From an uncultured Caulobacterales bacterium (GTDB lineage Bacteria > Pseudomonadota > Alphaproteobacteria > Caulobacterales > Caulobacteraceae), in contig CAIOYC010000009.1 in assembly GCA_903862425.1 (NCBI GenBank), positions 186,001-250,000 on the forward strand: 64,000 nt of DNA. Direction: 5' to 3'. The position numbers were made by a program, and so were the translations under genes. A model generated the notes under the pieces. That model saw only the letters and a program-made list of their open reading frames with translations, was not told the origin of the DNA and did no database searches. The stretch's first letter is position 1; the number at the start of each line of letters is the position of its first letter. Positions 51,005 to 59,720 of the stretch are shown here, piece after piece.

Positions 51005-52675
51005 TCAGGCGGCCACGGCGGCGACCTTACCGAGGATCATATCGGACGCCTTCTCGGCTATCATGATCGTCGGCGCGTTGGTATTTCCGGATACCAACCT
51101 CGGCATGACTGAGGCGTCGATGACGCGAAGTCGTTCAACGCCGCGCACTCGCAGCTGCGGATCGACCACCGCCATGGCGTCGTGACCCATCTTGCAGGTG
51201 CCGACGGGGTGATAGATCGTCGTGCCGGCGCCCTGAGCATAGGCCAGCAGCATCTCGTCGGACTGGAAGTCCGGACCGGGGTTCATCTCATGGTCGATAT
51301 AGGGGGCGAGCGCGGCCTGTTCGGCGATCTTGCGACCCCATTTCAGGCTGGCGACCACCACCTCCTGGTCGAGAGGATCGGCCAGATAGTTGGGCACGAT
51401 GGACGGATAGACGGTCGCATCCGTCGATTTGATGCGGATCGTGCCCCGGCTCTCCGGACGTAGCTGACAGGGGGCGATGGTGAGGCCGGGCTGGTTCTCG
51501 AGCACCATCTTCTGCTCCACCGACAGCTTCTGCGCATCCATGGTCGCAGGCAGGATGTGAAACTGGATGTCAGGCCCCATCAGATCGGGCCGCGACTTGC
51601 AGAACACCGCGATGTGGGCGGCGGAAAGGGTCAGAAGGCCCTTTCTCTGAGTGATGTATTTGATCGTTTCACCGACCATCCGCAGCCCCTTGGAGAGTTC
51701 GTTCACGGAGACGACCTCGGGCTTCAGCCGGTACTGGATGGCCATCACGTAGTGGTCCTGCAAGTTCTCGCCGACGCCGGCCAGGTCGCTCACCACGGGG
51801 ATGCCGTGCTCGGCCAGGAGCGCGCCGGGGCCGATGCCGGAAAGCTGCAGCAACTGGGGCGAGTTGATCGCGCCCCCGGCCAGGATCACCTCGGCCTTCG
51901 CCCTGGCGACGCGTCTCCTGCCGTTCTGGATGAACTCGACACCGACCGCCGTCTTGCCCTCGAACAGCACGCGGCTGGCCAGGGCGCGGGTCTCGACGCG
52001 CAGGTTCGGCCGCCCCATGGCGGGGTGCAGATAGGCTACGGCGGCGGAGCAACGCTGACCGTTTTTCACGGTGAGCTGGTAATAGGCCACGCCCTCCTGC
52101 TCGCCGCCATTGGGGTCGCGGTGGGGCAGGCCCGCTTCCACGCACGCGTCGATCACCGCGTCGGACACTTCATGGGATTCGGTGACGTCTGAGACGTTCA
52201 GTGGGCCCCCTGTGGCGTGATGCTCGTCCGCACCGCGCTCCTGGTGTTCGGAGCGACGGAAATAGGGGAGCACGTCGTCCCAGCCCCAGCCCTCGCAGCC
52301 AAGCTGGCGCCAGCCGTCGTAATCCGCCTGCTGGCCGCGGATATAGAGCAGGCCGTTGATGGAGGAGGAGCCGCCCAGCACCTTGCCGCGTGGCCAAACA
52401 TGGCTGCGGCCTGCCGCGTCGGGGTCGGTGGAATAGAGCCAGTTGACCTTGGGATCCTTGAGCGTCTGGGCATAGCCCACCGGCACGTGGATCATCAGGT
52501 TGGACATGAACTGGCTGGGCTCCTTGGTCGGACGATCATCGCCACCGGCTTCCAGGAGCAGCACCTTTGTTACGCCGTCCGCCGACAGCCGGTTAGCCAG
52601 CACGCAGCCCGCCGAGCCCGCGCCCACGATCACATAGTCGACGTCCAGATCCGCTTCGGCCACCGCATCCTCCAT
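51005..52675 (-). CDS. GMC-family flavin oxidoreductase (choline-dehydrogenase-like)
   Basis: A 556-residue FAD enzyme. The dinucleotide motif V-I-V-G-A-G-S-A-G is near 15-23, the GMC signature G-K-V-L-G-G-S-S-S-I-N-G is near 80-90, and the catalytic His/Asn end has Y-H-P-V-G-T-C near 485 with S-G-N-T-N-A-P-T near 525. It oxidises an alcohol to an aldehyde or acid. The absence of a signal peptide indicates a cytosolic enzyme. Choline dehydrogenase is one possibility; other alcohols are equally possible. DUF2141 follows downstream on the same strand. Confidence 0.92.
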   Translation of the reverse strand: MEDAVAEADLDVDYVIVGAGSAGCVLANRLSADGVTKVLLLEAGGDDRPTKEPSQFMSNLMIHVPVGYAQTLKDPKVNWLYSTDPDAAGRSHVWPRGKVLGGSSSINGLLYIRGQQADYDGWRQLGCEGWGWDDVLPYFRRSEHQERGADEHHATGGPLNVSDVTESHEVSDAVIDACVEAGLPHRDPNGGEQEGVAYYQLTVKNGQRCSAAVAYLHPAMGRPNLRVETRALASRVLFEGKTAVGVEFIQNGRRRVARAKAEVILAGGAINSPQLLQLSGIGPGALLAEHGIPVVSDLAGVGENLQDHYVMAIQYRLKPEVVSVNELSKGLRMVGETIKYITQRKGLLTLSAAHIAVFCKSRPDLMGPDIQFHILPATMDAQKLSVEQKMVLENQPGLTIAPCQLRPESRGTIRIKSTDATVYPSIVPNYLADPLDQEVVVASLKWGRKIAEQAALAPYIDHEMNPGPDFQSDEMLLAYAQGAGTTIYHPVGTCKMGHDAMAVVDPQLRVRGVERLRVIDASVMPRLVSGNTNAPTIMIAEKASDMILGKVAAVAA

Positions 52676-52798
52676 GTCCCCATCAAGGGAGACTTATCGT
52701 TGTTCAGCTAGCCGACTATCGCGCGTAGCGCGGCGGCGGCAAGACCCAAACCGCGACAGCGGGGGCGGCGATGGCGCGAAGCGTCCGAAATGGAGCGA

Positions 52799-53323
52799 CT
52801 ACCGTCCGAAATACGGAGCGAGGCCCGCGAGGAAGTCCTGCTTGCCCATGTCCACACCGTTGTGGCGCAGGATGGCGTAGGTGGTGGTGGCGTGGAAATA
52901 GAAGTTCGGGATCACGAACTCGAACAGATAAACCTTGGCCGGAAAGGTCATGTCGTTCGGCCCCACCTTCATGGTGATGCTGCGATCCTCGGCGCCGTCG
53001 AACTTCGACTTGTCGATGGACTGCAGGAAGGCGATGGTTTTGTCGATGCGGGCCTTAAGCTCCTCGATGGTCGTCTCGGTGTCGGGGTAGGACGGCACAT
53101 CCACGCCGGCCAAGCGCGCGGCGCCGCCTTTCACACCGTCCGTGGCGATCTGGATCTGGCGCGACAGAGGAAACATGTCCGCCGCCAGGCGATCATTCAC
53201 CAGCACCGACGGGTCTATCTTTTTGGCCTCGGCGTACTTGGCGGCCTTGTCGAGGATGGCCGACAGGGATTTCAGCATATTGACGAAGGCGGGGACGGAG
53301 GCGTCGTACATCGAGGGGGACAT
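52799..53323 (-). CDS. DUF1993 family protein
   Basis: From the ATG at 53323 the protein has 174 residues, typical for DUF1993. Recognisable stretches are S-M-Y-D-A-S-V-P-A-F near the start, V-N-D-R-L-A-A-D-M-F-P-L-S-R-Q near 42 and F-Y-F-H-A-T-T-T-Y-A-I-L-R-H-N-G near 142, which suggests the DinB-like four-helix fold with conserved His. Function unknown. It is divergent from the crotonase at 53485 across 161 bp. Confidence 0.88.
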   Translation of the reverse strand: MSPSMYDASVPAFVNMLKSLSAILDKAAKYAEAKKIDPSVLVNDRLAADMFPLSRQIQIATDGVKGGAARLAGVDVPSYPDTETTIEELKARIDKTIAFLQSIDKSKFDGAEDRSITMKVGPNDMTFPAKVYLFEFVIPNFYFHATTTYAILRHNGVDMGKQDFLAGLAPYFGR

Positions 53324-53484
53324 GCATTTCCTTGGATTTATGTGGTTGGCCGCCCGGCGAACCGGGCCTGTGGCTGGTATAAACCGACGCGCCGCAATAG
53401 CCACGCTCACCGCCTGTGGCTTGCGCGCTTGCCTTGCGTACCGTCATTTCCAATAAGAGAGGAAAAACCCACGGAGGACTGAAG

Positions 53485-54369
53485 ATGGCCGCGCCGACGT
53501 TCGAGACCCTGCTCTATGCGGTGGAGGATGGGATCGCCACCATCACCCTGCACCGTCCGGAGAAGATGAACGCCTTCACTTCGCGCATGATGCTCGATCT
53601 GATCGAGGCTTTTGACCACACCGACGCGGACGATGAGGTAAAGGCCGTGATCGTCACTGGCTCGGGCCGCGCCTTTTGCGCCGGAGCGGACCTGTCCAGC
53701 GGCGGCGGCACCTTCGACTACAAGGCGCGGGGCGAAAGCGCCCGCGAGGAGGCCAAGGTCGGCGATATCTATCGCGATGGCGGCGGGCGCGTGACGATGC
53801 GGATCTATGAGAGCCTCAAGCCGGTCATCTGCGCGGTGAACGGCGCGGCGGTGGGTATCGGCGCCACGATGCAGCTGGCGATGGACATCCGCTTGGCGTC
53901 GACAGAAGCCAAGTTTGGCTTCGTCTTCGCCCGGCGCGGCATCACGCCCGAAGCGGGCTCGTCCTGGTTCCTGTCCAAGACTGTTGGCATCTCCACCGCG
54001 CTTGAATGGTGCTACACCGGCCGGGTATTCCCGGCTCAGGAAGCCAAGGATCGTGGCCTCGTACGTTCGCTGCATGCCCCGGAAGAGTTGCTGCCCGCCG
54101 CCCGTGCTCTGGCTCGGGAGATCGCCGACAATACCGCACCTGTCTCCGTAGCTTTAACCCGCCAGATGATGTGGCGCATGGCGGGCGCCGACCAGCCCAT
54201 GGAAGCGCACAAGGTGGATAGTCGCGCCATCCAGTCGCGCGGCGCCTCCGCGGACGCCAAGGAAGGCGTCAGCTCCTTCCTTGAAAAACGCCCTGCCACC
54301 TATCCCAACAAGGTCTCCACCGACCTTCCCGACATCTGGCCGGAGTGGGAGAAGAAAGAATTCCGCTAA
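53485..54369 (+). CDS. Enoyl-CoA hydratase/isomerase (crotonase family), second copy
   Basis: The ATG at 53485 is preceded by CGGAGG, giving 294 residues. Crotonase motifs: F-C-A-G-A-D-L-S near 71, V-N-G-A-A-V-G-I-G-A-T near 116 and F-A-R-R-G-I-T-P-E-A-G-S-S-W near 150. An insertion of about 25 residues (G-G-G-T-F-D-Y-K-A-R-G-E-S-A-R) after the first oxyanion loop is unlike the copy at 30866. It probably handles a different acyl-CoA. Its stop overlaps that of the flavin reductase gene on the other strand (CTAA). Confidence 0.9.
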   Translation: MAAPTFETLLYAVEDGIATITLHRPEKMNAFTSRMMLDLIEAFDHTDADDEVKAVIVTGSGRAFCAGADLSSGGGTFDYKARGESAREEAKVGDIYRDGGGRVTMRIYESLKPVICAVNGAAVGIGATMQLAMDIRLASTEAKFGFVFARRGITPEAGSSWFLSKTVGISTALEWCYTGRVFPAQEAKDRGLVRSLHAPEELLPAARALAREIADNTAPVSVALTRQMMWRMAGADQPMEAHKVDSRAIQSRGASADAKEGVSSFLEKRPATYPNKVSTDLPDIWPEWEKKEFR

Positions 54370-54935
54370 ACCAGCGTAGCGCGGGCGACTTCGAGCTCAC
54401 CGAACGCCTGCCGAAGCTCGGCCAGGTGTCCGGCGAATTCGATCGCCGGCTCGATATCGCCGGTATTCGCCTCGATACGTTCGCGGGGGAGTTTCATCCG
54501 CGGCTGGGTGGCGATGAGGTTCATGTGCAACGCCTCGCAGACCTGCCGTAGCTGATCCGCGCACTTGCCGCCGCCATGGCCGCCATAGCTGACGATCATG
54601 GCCGGCTTACCCGCCCACTCGCTGTAGAGATGGTCGAGGGCGTTCTTCAATGCGGCGGGATAGCCCCAGTTGTACTGCGGCGTGACGAAGACCAAGGCTC
54701 CAGCCTCGGCGATCTTGCGACTCCAGACCCGTGTGTGATCGCAAGCATAAGCGCCGGTCGCCGGTATGCCTGGCTCGTCGTCCATCGGCAGATGCCAATC
54801 CTTCAGATCGACGACCTCAAGGGTCCTGTCCATCACTTCGCGGCCTATCTCAGAGACCCATTGCGCGATCTGCAGTGCAATGCGCTTGGGCCGCACGCTT
54901 CCGGCAATGACGAGGATGGGGGATGTGTGTATCAT
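54366..54935 (-). CDS. NADPH-dependent FMN reductase-like flavoprotein
   Basis: A 189-residue protein from the ATG at 54935 (another ATG is at 54941). The flavodoxin-like P-loop reads A-G-S-V-R-P-K-R-I near 11-19, and the ring-binding loop P-Q-Y-N-W-G-Y-P-A-A-L-K-N-A-L-D is near 83-98. It reduces FMN or small quinones. It is divergent from a MarR regulator with only 37 bp between the starts, a typical arrangement for a stress-inducible quinone or flavin reductase. Confidence 0.9.
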   Translation of the reverse strand: MIHTSPILVIAGSVRPKRIALQIAQWVSEIGREVMDRTLEVVDLKDWHLPMDDEPGIPATGAYACDHTRVWSRKIAEAGALVFVTPQYNWGYPAALKNALDHLYSEWAGKPAMIVSYGGHGGGKCADQLRQVCEALHMNLIATQPRMKLPRERIEANTGDIEPAIEFAGHLAELRQAFGELEVARATLV

Positions 54936-54940
54936 GCACA
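54926..54940. promoter_or_regulatory. Imperfect palindrome between flavin reductase and MarR genes
   Basis: TGTGTATCATGCACA is a 15-bp imperfect palindrome (TGTG and CACA arms) that overlaps the flavin reductase start codon. Its length and position suit a MarR-type operator controlling the divergent pair; this is inference from sequence only. Confidence 0.4.
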
Positions 54941-54972
54941 TATAATGCCACCATCTATCCAGAGGGTAAAGA

Positions 54973-55437
54973 GTGCAAAACGCACGTAATGTGGACGAGA
55001 TTGGCACCGCTCTGGTAGATATGGTGGGATTCTTTGCCAGCCCGCAGGGGGATGAAGCCCTGCTGAGGGAAGCCGATGTCGATATTGATAGAGCCCTGTT
55101 TCCCCTGCTCATCCGGCTTGCGCGAGCCGGGCGGCTCAATGTCGCCGACTTGGCGGCGCAGGTGGGCCGCGACTACACCACCGTCAGCCGCCAGCTCGCC
55201 AAGCTCGAAAGTTTGCACCTGATTTCGCGCGAGGATGGGGCTGGAGACCGGCGGACGCGATTGGCCAGCCTCACCGCAGCCGGGGAGGCGGCTGTCCGGG
55301 CAATCATCGCTGCGCGGCGACGGCTATTGTCTAAGGTTTTGATCTGTTGGAGCGCCGCGGACCTTGCCGCCCTGGCCAAACTGACGTTGCGTTTCGCGGA
55401 CGAGCTGCATCTTCAGGCAAAGCGCGGCAGAGGGTGA
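54973..55437 (+). CDS. MarR-family transcriptional regulator
   Basis: A 154-residue winged-helix regulator starting at GTG 54973. The MarR recognition region reads V-A-D-L-A-A-Q-V-G-R-D-Y-T-T-V-S-R-Q-L-A-K-L near 58-79 and the wing contains D-R-R-T-R-L-A-S-L-T near 92-101. There are long dimerisation helices at both ends. It is divergent from the flavin reductase and likely represses it. The inducer is unknown. Confidence 0.9.
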   Translation: MQNARNVDEIGTALVDMVGFFASPQGDEALLREADVDIDRALFPLLIRLARAGRLNVADLAAQVGRDYTTVSRQLAKLESLHLISREDGAGDRRTRLASLTAAGEAAVRAIIAARRRLLSKVLICWSAADLAALAKLTLRFADELHLQAKRGRG

Positions 55438-55515
55438 CGATGCGTTGAAGGCCAGCGCGCTTGACGGCTGGTTAACCGGCGCCCGGCACACTAGGGCGTT
55501 CTGTCGAGAGCCGCC

Positions 55516-56733
55516 GTGATCGATCCCGCCTTCAGCACCGAAGATCGCGCCCCGCCCCAGCCGACCGGCCGTGCGCGTCGGGCGCTGGTCAAGCGGCTGG
55601 CCGATGTGGTCTGCCTGCCCTCAAGCCGGGTCAACGCCTTCGAACGCGCCATGACCGCCGACCTCCTTGTGGAGATGCTGCGGGATGGGGAACCGGAAGA
55701 TCGCGCCCGCGCCGCGCGTCGTCTGGCGGGCCTGACAGAGATACCTACCTCGATCCTACGCCTCCTTCTGCGCGACGAAATCGAGGTGGCCGCGCCGCTG
55801 CTGGATGATGGAACGACGATCTCCGATCCCGAGCTCATCCTCTGTGTGCGCGACGCCACCATCGAGCATCGCCGCCTCATCGCCGCTCGCCGGGACATTT
55901 CCGAGGTTGTGGTCGAGGCCATGGTGGACCAGGGCGAGCCAAGCGTCATCGAACACCTGCTGCGCAATCCCGGCGCCCGCTTCTCGGCCACGGCTTTGGA
56001 GCGCGTGGTCGCCGCCTCGCGCGATCACAAAGGCTATCTGGCGGGCCTGCTACGTCGGACGGAGCTGCGACCGAGCCACGCCTATGTACTCTTCTGGTGG
56101 TCCGATCCAGAGGCGCGGCGCACCGTGCTGCAGCGCTTCGCCGTCTCGCGCGAAGTGCTGCAGGATGCCTCCGGCGACATCTTCCCCATGGCGACCGCCG
56201 AGGGCTGGCAGGACCCTCTGGTTCGCAAGGCGCTGCAGTTCATCGAGCGGCGTCAGCGCAACCGCGCCGCCATCGACAAAAGTCCCTATGACAGCCTCGA
56301 TGCGGCCATCGCCGCGGCTGCTGACGGGATGACTCGTGATCTGGCCTCGGAAATCGCCTATCTGGCGGGCATCAAGCCGACCACCGGGGCCAAGATTTTC
56401 ACGGATCCCTACGGCGAACCCCTCGCCATCCTGTGCAAGGCGACGGGATTGCCGAAGAGTGCGGTGCGCGCCTTGTGGCGTGGCCTGCGCCGCCCCGAGA
56501 CGGACTCCGCTGGCAGGACTACCGCAGCCTTGGACCGCAGTCTGGTCACCTACGATATGATGGCCGTCGATCGCGCGCAAACCGTGCTGCGCTATTGGAA
56601 CTGGTCTTTGTCGTCGGCCCTCACGCCGGCTCTCATGCGCGCCATTCGCGAGGGAGACGAAGACGCAGTTGATGAATACTCGGCGCCTCAACGCGCCGCG
56701 ATGCTGGCTCTGTCTTCGGAATTCAAAGCCTGA
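55516..56733 (+). CDS. DUF2336 family protein
   Basis: A 405-residue, mostly helical protein from the GTG at 55516. The DUF2336 pattern has repeated short helices, including L-V-E-M-L-R-D-G-E-P-E-D-R-A-R-A-A-R-R near 50-68 and D-L-A-S-E-I-A-Y-L-A-G near 275. In alphaproteobacteria this family is seen near regulatory genes, but its function is unknown. It may be a HEAT-like helical scaffold. It lies upstream of mucR with 196 bp between. Confidence 0.85.
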   Translation: MIDPAFSTEDRAPPQPTGRARRALVKRLADVVCLPSSRVNAFERAMTADLLVEMLRDGEPEDRARAARRLAGLTEIPTSILRLLLRDEIEVAAPLLDDGTTISDPELILCVRDATIEHRRLIAARRDISEVVVEAMVDQGEPSVIEHLLRNPGARFSATALERVVAASRDHKGYLAGLLRRTELRPSHAYVLFWWSDPEARRTVLQRFAVSREVLQDASGDIFPMATAEGWQDPLVRKALQFIERRQRNRAAIDKSPYDSLDAAIAAAADGMTRDLASEIAYLAGIKPTTGAKIFTDPYGEPLAILCKATGLPKSAVRALWRGLRRPETDSAGRTTAALDRSLVTYDMMAVDRAQTVLRYWNWSLSSALTPALMRAIREGDEDAVDEYSAPQRAAMLALSSEFKA

Positions 56734-56929
56734 TTGTCAAAAGGCCCCGGTCTGCTTGGGTTTCGCTCTCGGGCCTGCAGCGAACATCTATATTTCACTT
56801 CCGAAATGGCTAACGAAAACGTCAATACCCGTTGTGCCGCGCGGCGAAGCTCTGTAGAGCAGATAAAGAGGAGTTGGTTTCCTCGAATACCATCAATTCG
56901 CCCTCGAGCGATCGCGAGCCAAGAAGATC

Positions 56930-57337
56930 ATGGACGATACAGCTGAAATCATAGAGATGACAACGGATATCGTGTCCGCTTATGTGGGCAACAACTCGGT
57001 CTCCGCCACCGATCTTCCAGCGCTCATCCAGAGCGTTCACAAGGCCCTCTCCAACGTCGGCGGCCCTGTTGAGCCGGTGGAAGCGGCTCCCAAAGAGCCG
57101 GCCGTCTCGCTGAAGAAGTCTATCACCCCGGATTATCTGATTTGTCTCGAAGATGGCCGTAAGTTCAAATCTCTGAAGCGGCACCTGCGGACCAAGTACA
57201 ATATGAGCCCGGAAGACTATCGGGCGAAGTGGGGCTTGGCGAAGGACTACCCAATGGTGGCGCCCAACTACGCGCGCGCGCGTTCTGACCTTGCCAAGCA
57301 GATGGGTCTTGGCCAGGGTGGCCGTAAAGGTCGCTAG
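56930..57337 (+). CDS. mucR: MucR/Ros family transcriptional regulator
   Basis: A 135-residue protein matching the Ros/MucR family: an N-terminal oligomerisation helix (I-E-M-T-T-D-I-V-S-A-Y-V near 8-19), a Pro/Glu linker at 45-60, and the finger L-I-C-L-E-D-G-R-K-F-K-S-L-K-R-H-L-R-T. The usual zinc ligands are only partly kept: Cys72 and His85 are present, but the second Cys is Asp75 and the last His position is Tyr90. Relatives with this variation still bind DNA as nucleoid-like proteins. MucR in Caulobacter controls cell-cycle and swarmer genes. An intrinsic terminator follows. Confidence 0.92.
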   Translation: MDDTAEIIEMTTDIVSAYVGNNSVSATDLPALIQSVHKALSNVGGPVEPVEAAPKEPAVSLKKSITPDYLICLEDGRKFKSLKRHLRTKYNMSPEDYRAKWGLAKDYPMVAPNYARARSDLAKQMGLGQGGRKGR

Positions 57338-57363
57338 TCAGCTCTCCAGTTTTCTATGCGAAG

Positions 57364-57390
57364 CGCCCACCTCGCGGTGGGCGTTTCGTT
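57364..57390 (+). terminator. Intrinsic terminator of mucR
   Basis: The stem CGCCCACC/GGTGGGCG with loop TCGC is followed by TTTCGTT. It starts 27 bp after the mucR stop codon. Confidence 0.85.
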
Positions 57391-57530
57391 ATTGGAATGA
57401 GTCTTTCGCGCAACAGGTGAGTCGCCTGCGACATCGCCGCCTTAAAAACTCCTGAATTGCGCTTGCCGCCTTCACAGGGTTAACCGATAGTAAGCGTCAC
57501 GATTCCAAGGGTTTGAGGGGGAATCTGAAG

Positions 57531-58037
57531 ATGCTTTCGCAACGGGAGGGTTCCGCCTCCGCTGTCCGTGCCCACGAAGAGCTTTTCGCCTATTGGGCGT
57601 CTCGCCGCGAGCTCGGCCGTCTGCCAAGTCGCCGCCAGATCGATCCCACCGACTTCAAGCGCCACCTGCCGACAGTCAGCCTGATCGATGTCCTGGCTTC
57701 GCCGTCGGAAGGCTTGCTGTGCGACTACCGCCTGCGCCTCGCGGGGACGGGGCTTTACGAAGTCTACAAAGGCGAAATCACCGGCAAGAGCCTGCGGGAG
57801 GTCTATGACGAGTCGGCCGCCGCCTATTGGCGCGGTGAACTCGACAAAGTGGTCGAGGGGCGTCGGCCCGGCGTGGGCTCGCATTCGCTGGCTTGGCGCG
57901 GTGCGCCGCATCTGTCGATCCTGTGGTTGCGACTGCCTCTCGCGTCAGACGGCCGCAGGGTGGATATGATCCTCGGCTACGACGTGGTCGTGGGCGCCCA
58001 AGGAGAGTTTTCCCGCAGCGGTATCCGTGCGGCCTGA
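57531..58037 (+). CDS. PAS_5-type sensory domain protein
   Basis: A 168-residue protein from the ATG at 57531. The single domain resembles PAS_5 proteins of alphaproteobacteria: F-A-Y-W-A-S-R-R near 20, L-P-S-R-R-Q-I-D-P near 31-39, D-Y-R-L-R-L-A-G-T-G near 65 and L-R-L-P-L-A-S-D-G-R near 132-141. It has no attached kinase or output module, so it may signal by partner binding. It sits between mucR and hdaB, separated from hdaB by a structured 126-bp gap. Confidence 0.85.
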   Translation: MLSQREGSASAVRAHEELFAYWASRRELGRLPSRRQIDPTDFKRHLPTVSLIDVLASPSEGLLCDYRLRLAGTGLYEVYKGEITGKSLREVYDESAAAYWRGELDKVVEGRRPGVGSHSLAWRGAPHLSILWLRLPLASDGRRVDMILGYDVVVGAQGEFSRSGIRAA

Positions 58038-58052
58038 CGAAAAAGCCCGTTG

Positions 58053-58128
58053 CAATAGGCGCAATATCCTATTGATCTTGGAAAAATAGGAAAGTAATCC
58101 TCATCACTATCCCATCGGGCATGATGGG
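58053..58128. promoter_or_regulatory. Inverted repeats in the hdaB upstream region
   Basis: Two short inverted repeats lie before hdaB: CAATAGG/CCTATTG with an 8-nt gap (58053-58074), with a further AATAGG half-site at 58085, and CCCATC/GATGGG with a 6-nt loop (58111-58128). They could be regulator sites or a 5' leader structure. The region is AT-richer than its surroundings. Confidence 0.4.
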
Positions 58129-58163
58129 CCCGGTCCGGAATTCGTCCGGGCGGAGAGGATTGT

Positions 58164-58544
58164 ATGTCATCGCTCGAAGACTCCTGTGTGGCGACACCCG
58201 CCAGCCTCGCTCCAGGCGAGACGCCGCAAGCTCGCAGCGCCGCCGCCTTTGTCACCCAGCTCGTGGCCATGGCCATGGATATCACCCCGCAGGACATCGC
58301 GGCGCGAAGCCGCAAGAACAATCGGGCGGCGCGGGCAAGGCACCTGGCCATCTACCTTACTTATGCCGGTTACGGCTGGCCGTTGGCCAAGGTTGCTCTC
58401 GCTTTCAGCCGCGACCGCTCCACCGTCACCTTGGCCTGCGAGAAGATCGAAACCCTGCGCGACCAGGACCCTAAGCTCGATGCGGTGCTCGAGGCTTGCG
58501 AGGCGGCGATCCGGGCTGCGCCTCGTCAAGGCGCTCTGACATGA
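58164..58544 (+). CDS. hdaB: HdaB-like DnaA domain IV paralogue
   Basis: A 126-residue protein made almost only of a DnaA-C-terminal-like helix-turn-helix: R-H-L-A-I-Y-L-T-Y-A-G near 59-69 and the signature D-R-S-T-V-T-L-A-C-E-K-I-E at 84-96, parallel to the D-H-T-T-V-L-H-A-x-x-K-I of DnaA. No AAA+ ATPase is attached. HdaB, described in Caulobacter, is such a protein and promotes replication initiation by interfering with Hda-dependent DnaA inactivation. The call by name rests on domain, size and lineage. Its stop overlaps the next start (ATGA). Confidence 0.75.
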   Translation: MSSLEDSCVATPASLAPGETPQARSAAAFVTQLVAMAMDITPQDIAARSRKNNRAARARHLAIYLTYAGYGWPLAKVALAFSRDRSTVTLACEKIETLRDQDPKLDAVLEACEAAIRAAPRQGALT

Positions 58545-59266
58545 GGGAGACTGAGGAAAGCGTCATCCGTCTAGCGGAGCGGGCGGCGGGGAATCTGGCC
58601 CGACCCGAGGCCTATCTCGAACAGGCGGGCGGCGGATACGTCGTCCGGCGCGGTCCGGATCGCCGCCTGCGACCCGCCATGCGGCTCGACGAGGCGGCGT
58701 TCCGCGAACTGGTGCTGGGTCCGGGCTTGAAGCCGCGTCCCGGCGGCGGATGGAGCTTGGCGAGCCGGGCCCAATCGCCTTCGCCGCCAGCCGGACTACC
58801 GGGGATCATCGAAGGCGAACGGCTGGTGGTCGAAGCTGCGCGTCTGGTGAGGAAGCGCGCCAATCTCGGCGAGTCGCCCCTCGCCTGGCTCGCTCGGCGC
58901 AAGGACAGCGACGGCATGGCCTGGCTCTCCGCGCGCGAGCTTGCGGCGGGTGAGAAGCTGCGGGTGGATTTCTACCGCTCGGGGCTGATCGGGCGAATGA
59001 CAATGGACTGGAGTGGCCAGCCGCGAGGCTCAGGCGGGCGCGGCCGCGGCGGCGATCCGGCCGAGCGGGCGGTGGCGGCCAAAACCCGCGTGCAAAAAGC
59101 ACTGGAGGCGGTCGGACCCGAACTCAGCCCCATGCTCGAGCGCATCTGCTTCCTCGGCAGCGCCTTGGAGGCGGCCGAACGCGATCTTGGCATACCCCGC
59201 CGCACGGGCAAGGTGGTGTTGAAACTCGCCCTGCAGCGCCTCGCGGCCCACTACCGGATTAGCTAG
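58541..59266 (+). CDS. DUF6456 domain protein
   Basis: A 241-residue protein from the ATG that overlaps the hdaB stop. The C-terminal half is the DUF6456 pattern: S-P-L-A-W-L-A-R-R-K-D near 108-118, A-G-E-K-L-R-V-D-F-Y-R-S near 135-146, and L-E-R-I-C-F-L-G-S-A-L-E-A-A-E-R near 203-218. It reads like a helix-turn-helix DNA-binding or sigma-like protein with a Gly/Arg-rich loop (G-G-R-G-R-G-G-D). Translational coupling with hdaB suggests a joint role. Function unknown. Its stop overlaps the sufE stop in CTAG. Confidence 0.8.
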   Translation: MRETEESVIRLAERAAGNLARPEAYLEQAGGGYVVRRGPDRRLRPAMRLDEAAFRELVLGPGLKPRPGGGWSLASRAQSPSPPAGLPGIIEGERLVVEAARLVRKRANLGESPLAWLARRKDSDGMAWLSARELAAGEKLRVDFYRSGLIGRMTMDWSGQPRGSGGRGRGGDPAERAVAAKTRVQKALEAVGPELSPMLERICFLGSALEAAERDLGIPRRTGKVVLKLALQRLAAHYRIS

Positions 59267-59688
59267 AGCATCGCCTCGGCGTCACGGCGAACGCGCTGAA
59301 CCATGGAGAAGAAGCCGTTCGAACGTTGGGAGGAAATCGCGCTCTCAAACCCCAGCCGGGCGAAGGCGGCCTTAATGTCGAAGGCGAGGATCGCCTCGGG
59401 CGCGCGGCCGCTGAACAGAGTGACCAATACGGCCACCAGTCCACGCACGATGTCCGAATCGGAGTCGCCACGGAAGATCAGGCGTCCGTCGCGCGGTTCA
59501 GTGACGAGCCACACTTGACTGGCGCAGCCCCGGACCTTGTTGGCCTCGGTCCGCTCCTCGTTGCTCAAGGGATCAAGGCCGTGGCCGAGATCCATCAGGT
59601 GGCGATAGCGTTCCGGGTCCATGGGGTCGCCCAGCATGTCGAACTCGTCGGCAAGGGCGTCGAGTTCGGCGGCTATGTCATCTGTCAT
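59263..59688 (-). CDS. sufE: SufE family cysteine desulfurase activator
   Basis: A 141-residue protein from the ATG at 59688. The SufE motif V-R-G-C-A-S-Q-V-W contains the sulfur-accepting Cys55, preceded by N-K and followed by the loop that inserts into SufS. It passes persulfide sulfur from SufS to the SufBCD scaffold for Fe-S cluster assembly. It stands apart from a suf operon here. It converges with DUF6456 and lies 32 bp after the histidine kinase stop on the same strand. Confidence 0.94.
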   Translation of the reverse strand: MTDDIAAELDALADEFDMLGDPMDPERYRHLMDLGHGLDPLSNEERTEANKVRGCASQVWLVTEPRDGRLIFRGDSDSDIVRGLVAVLVTLFSGRAPEAILAFDIKAAFARLGFESAISSQRSNGFFSMVQRVRRDAEAML

Positions 59689-59720
59689 AGGGAGCCAGTT
59701 AGGCCGCCCCAGCCCCTGGC

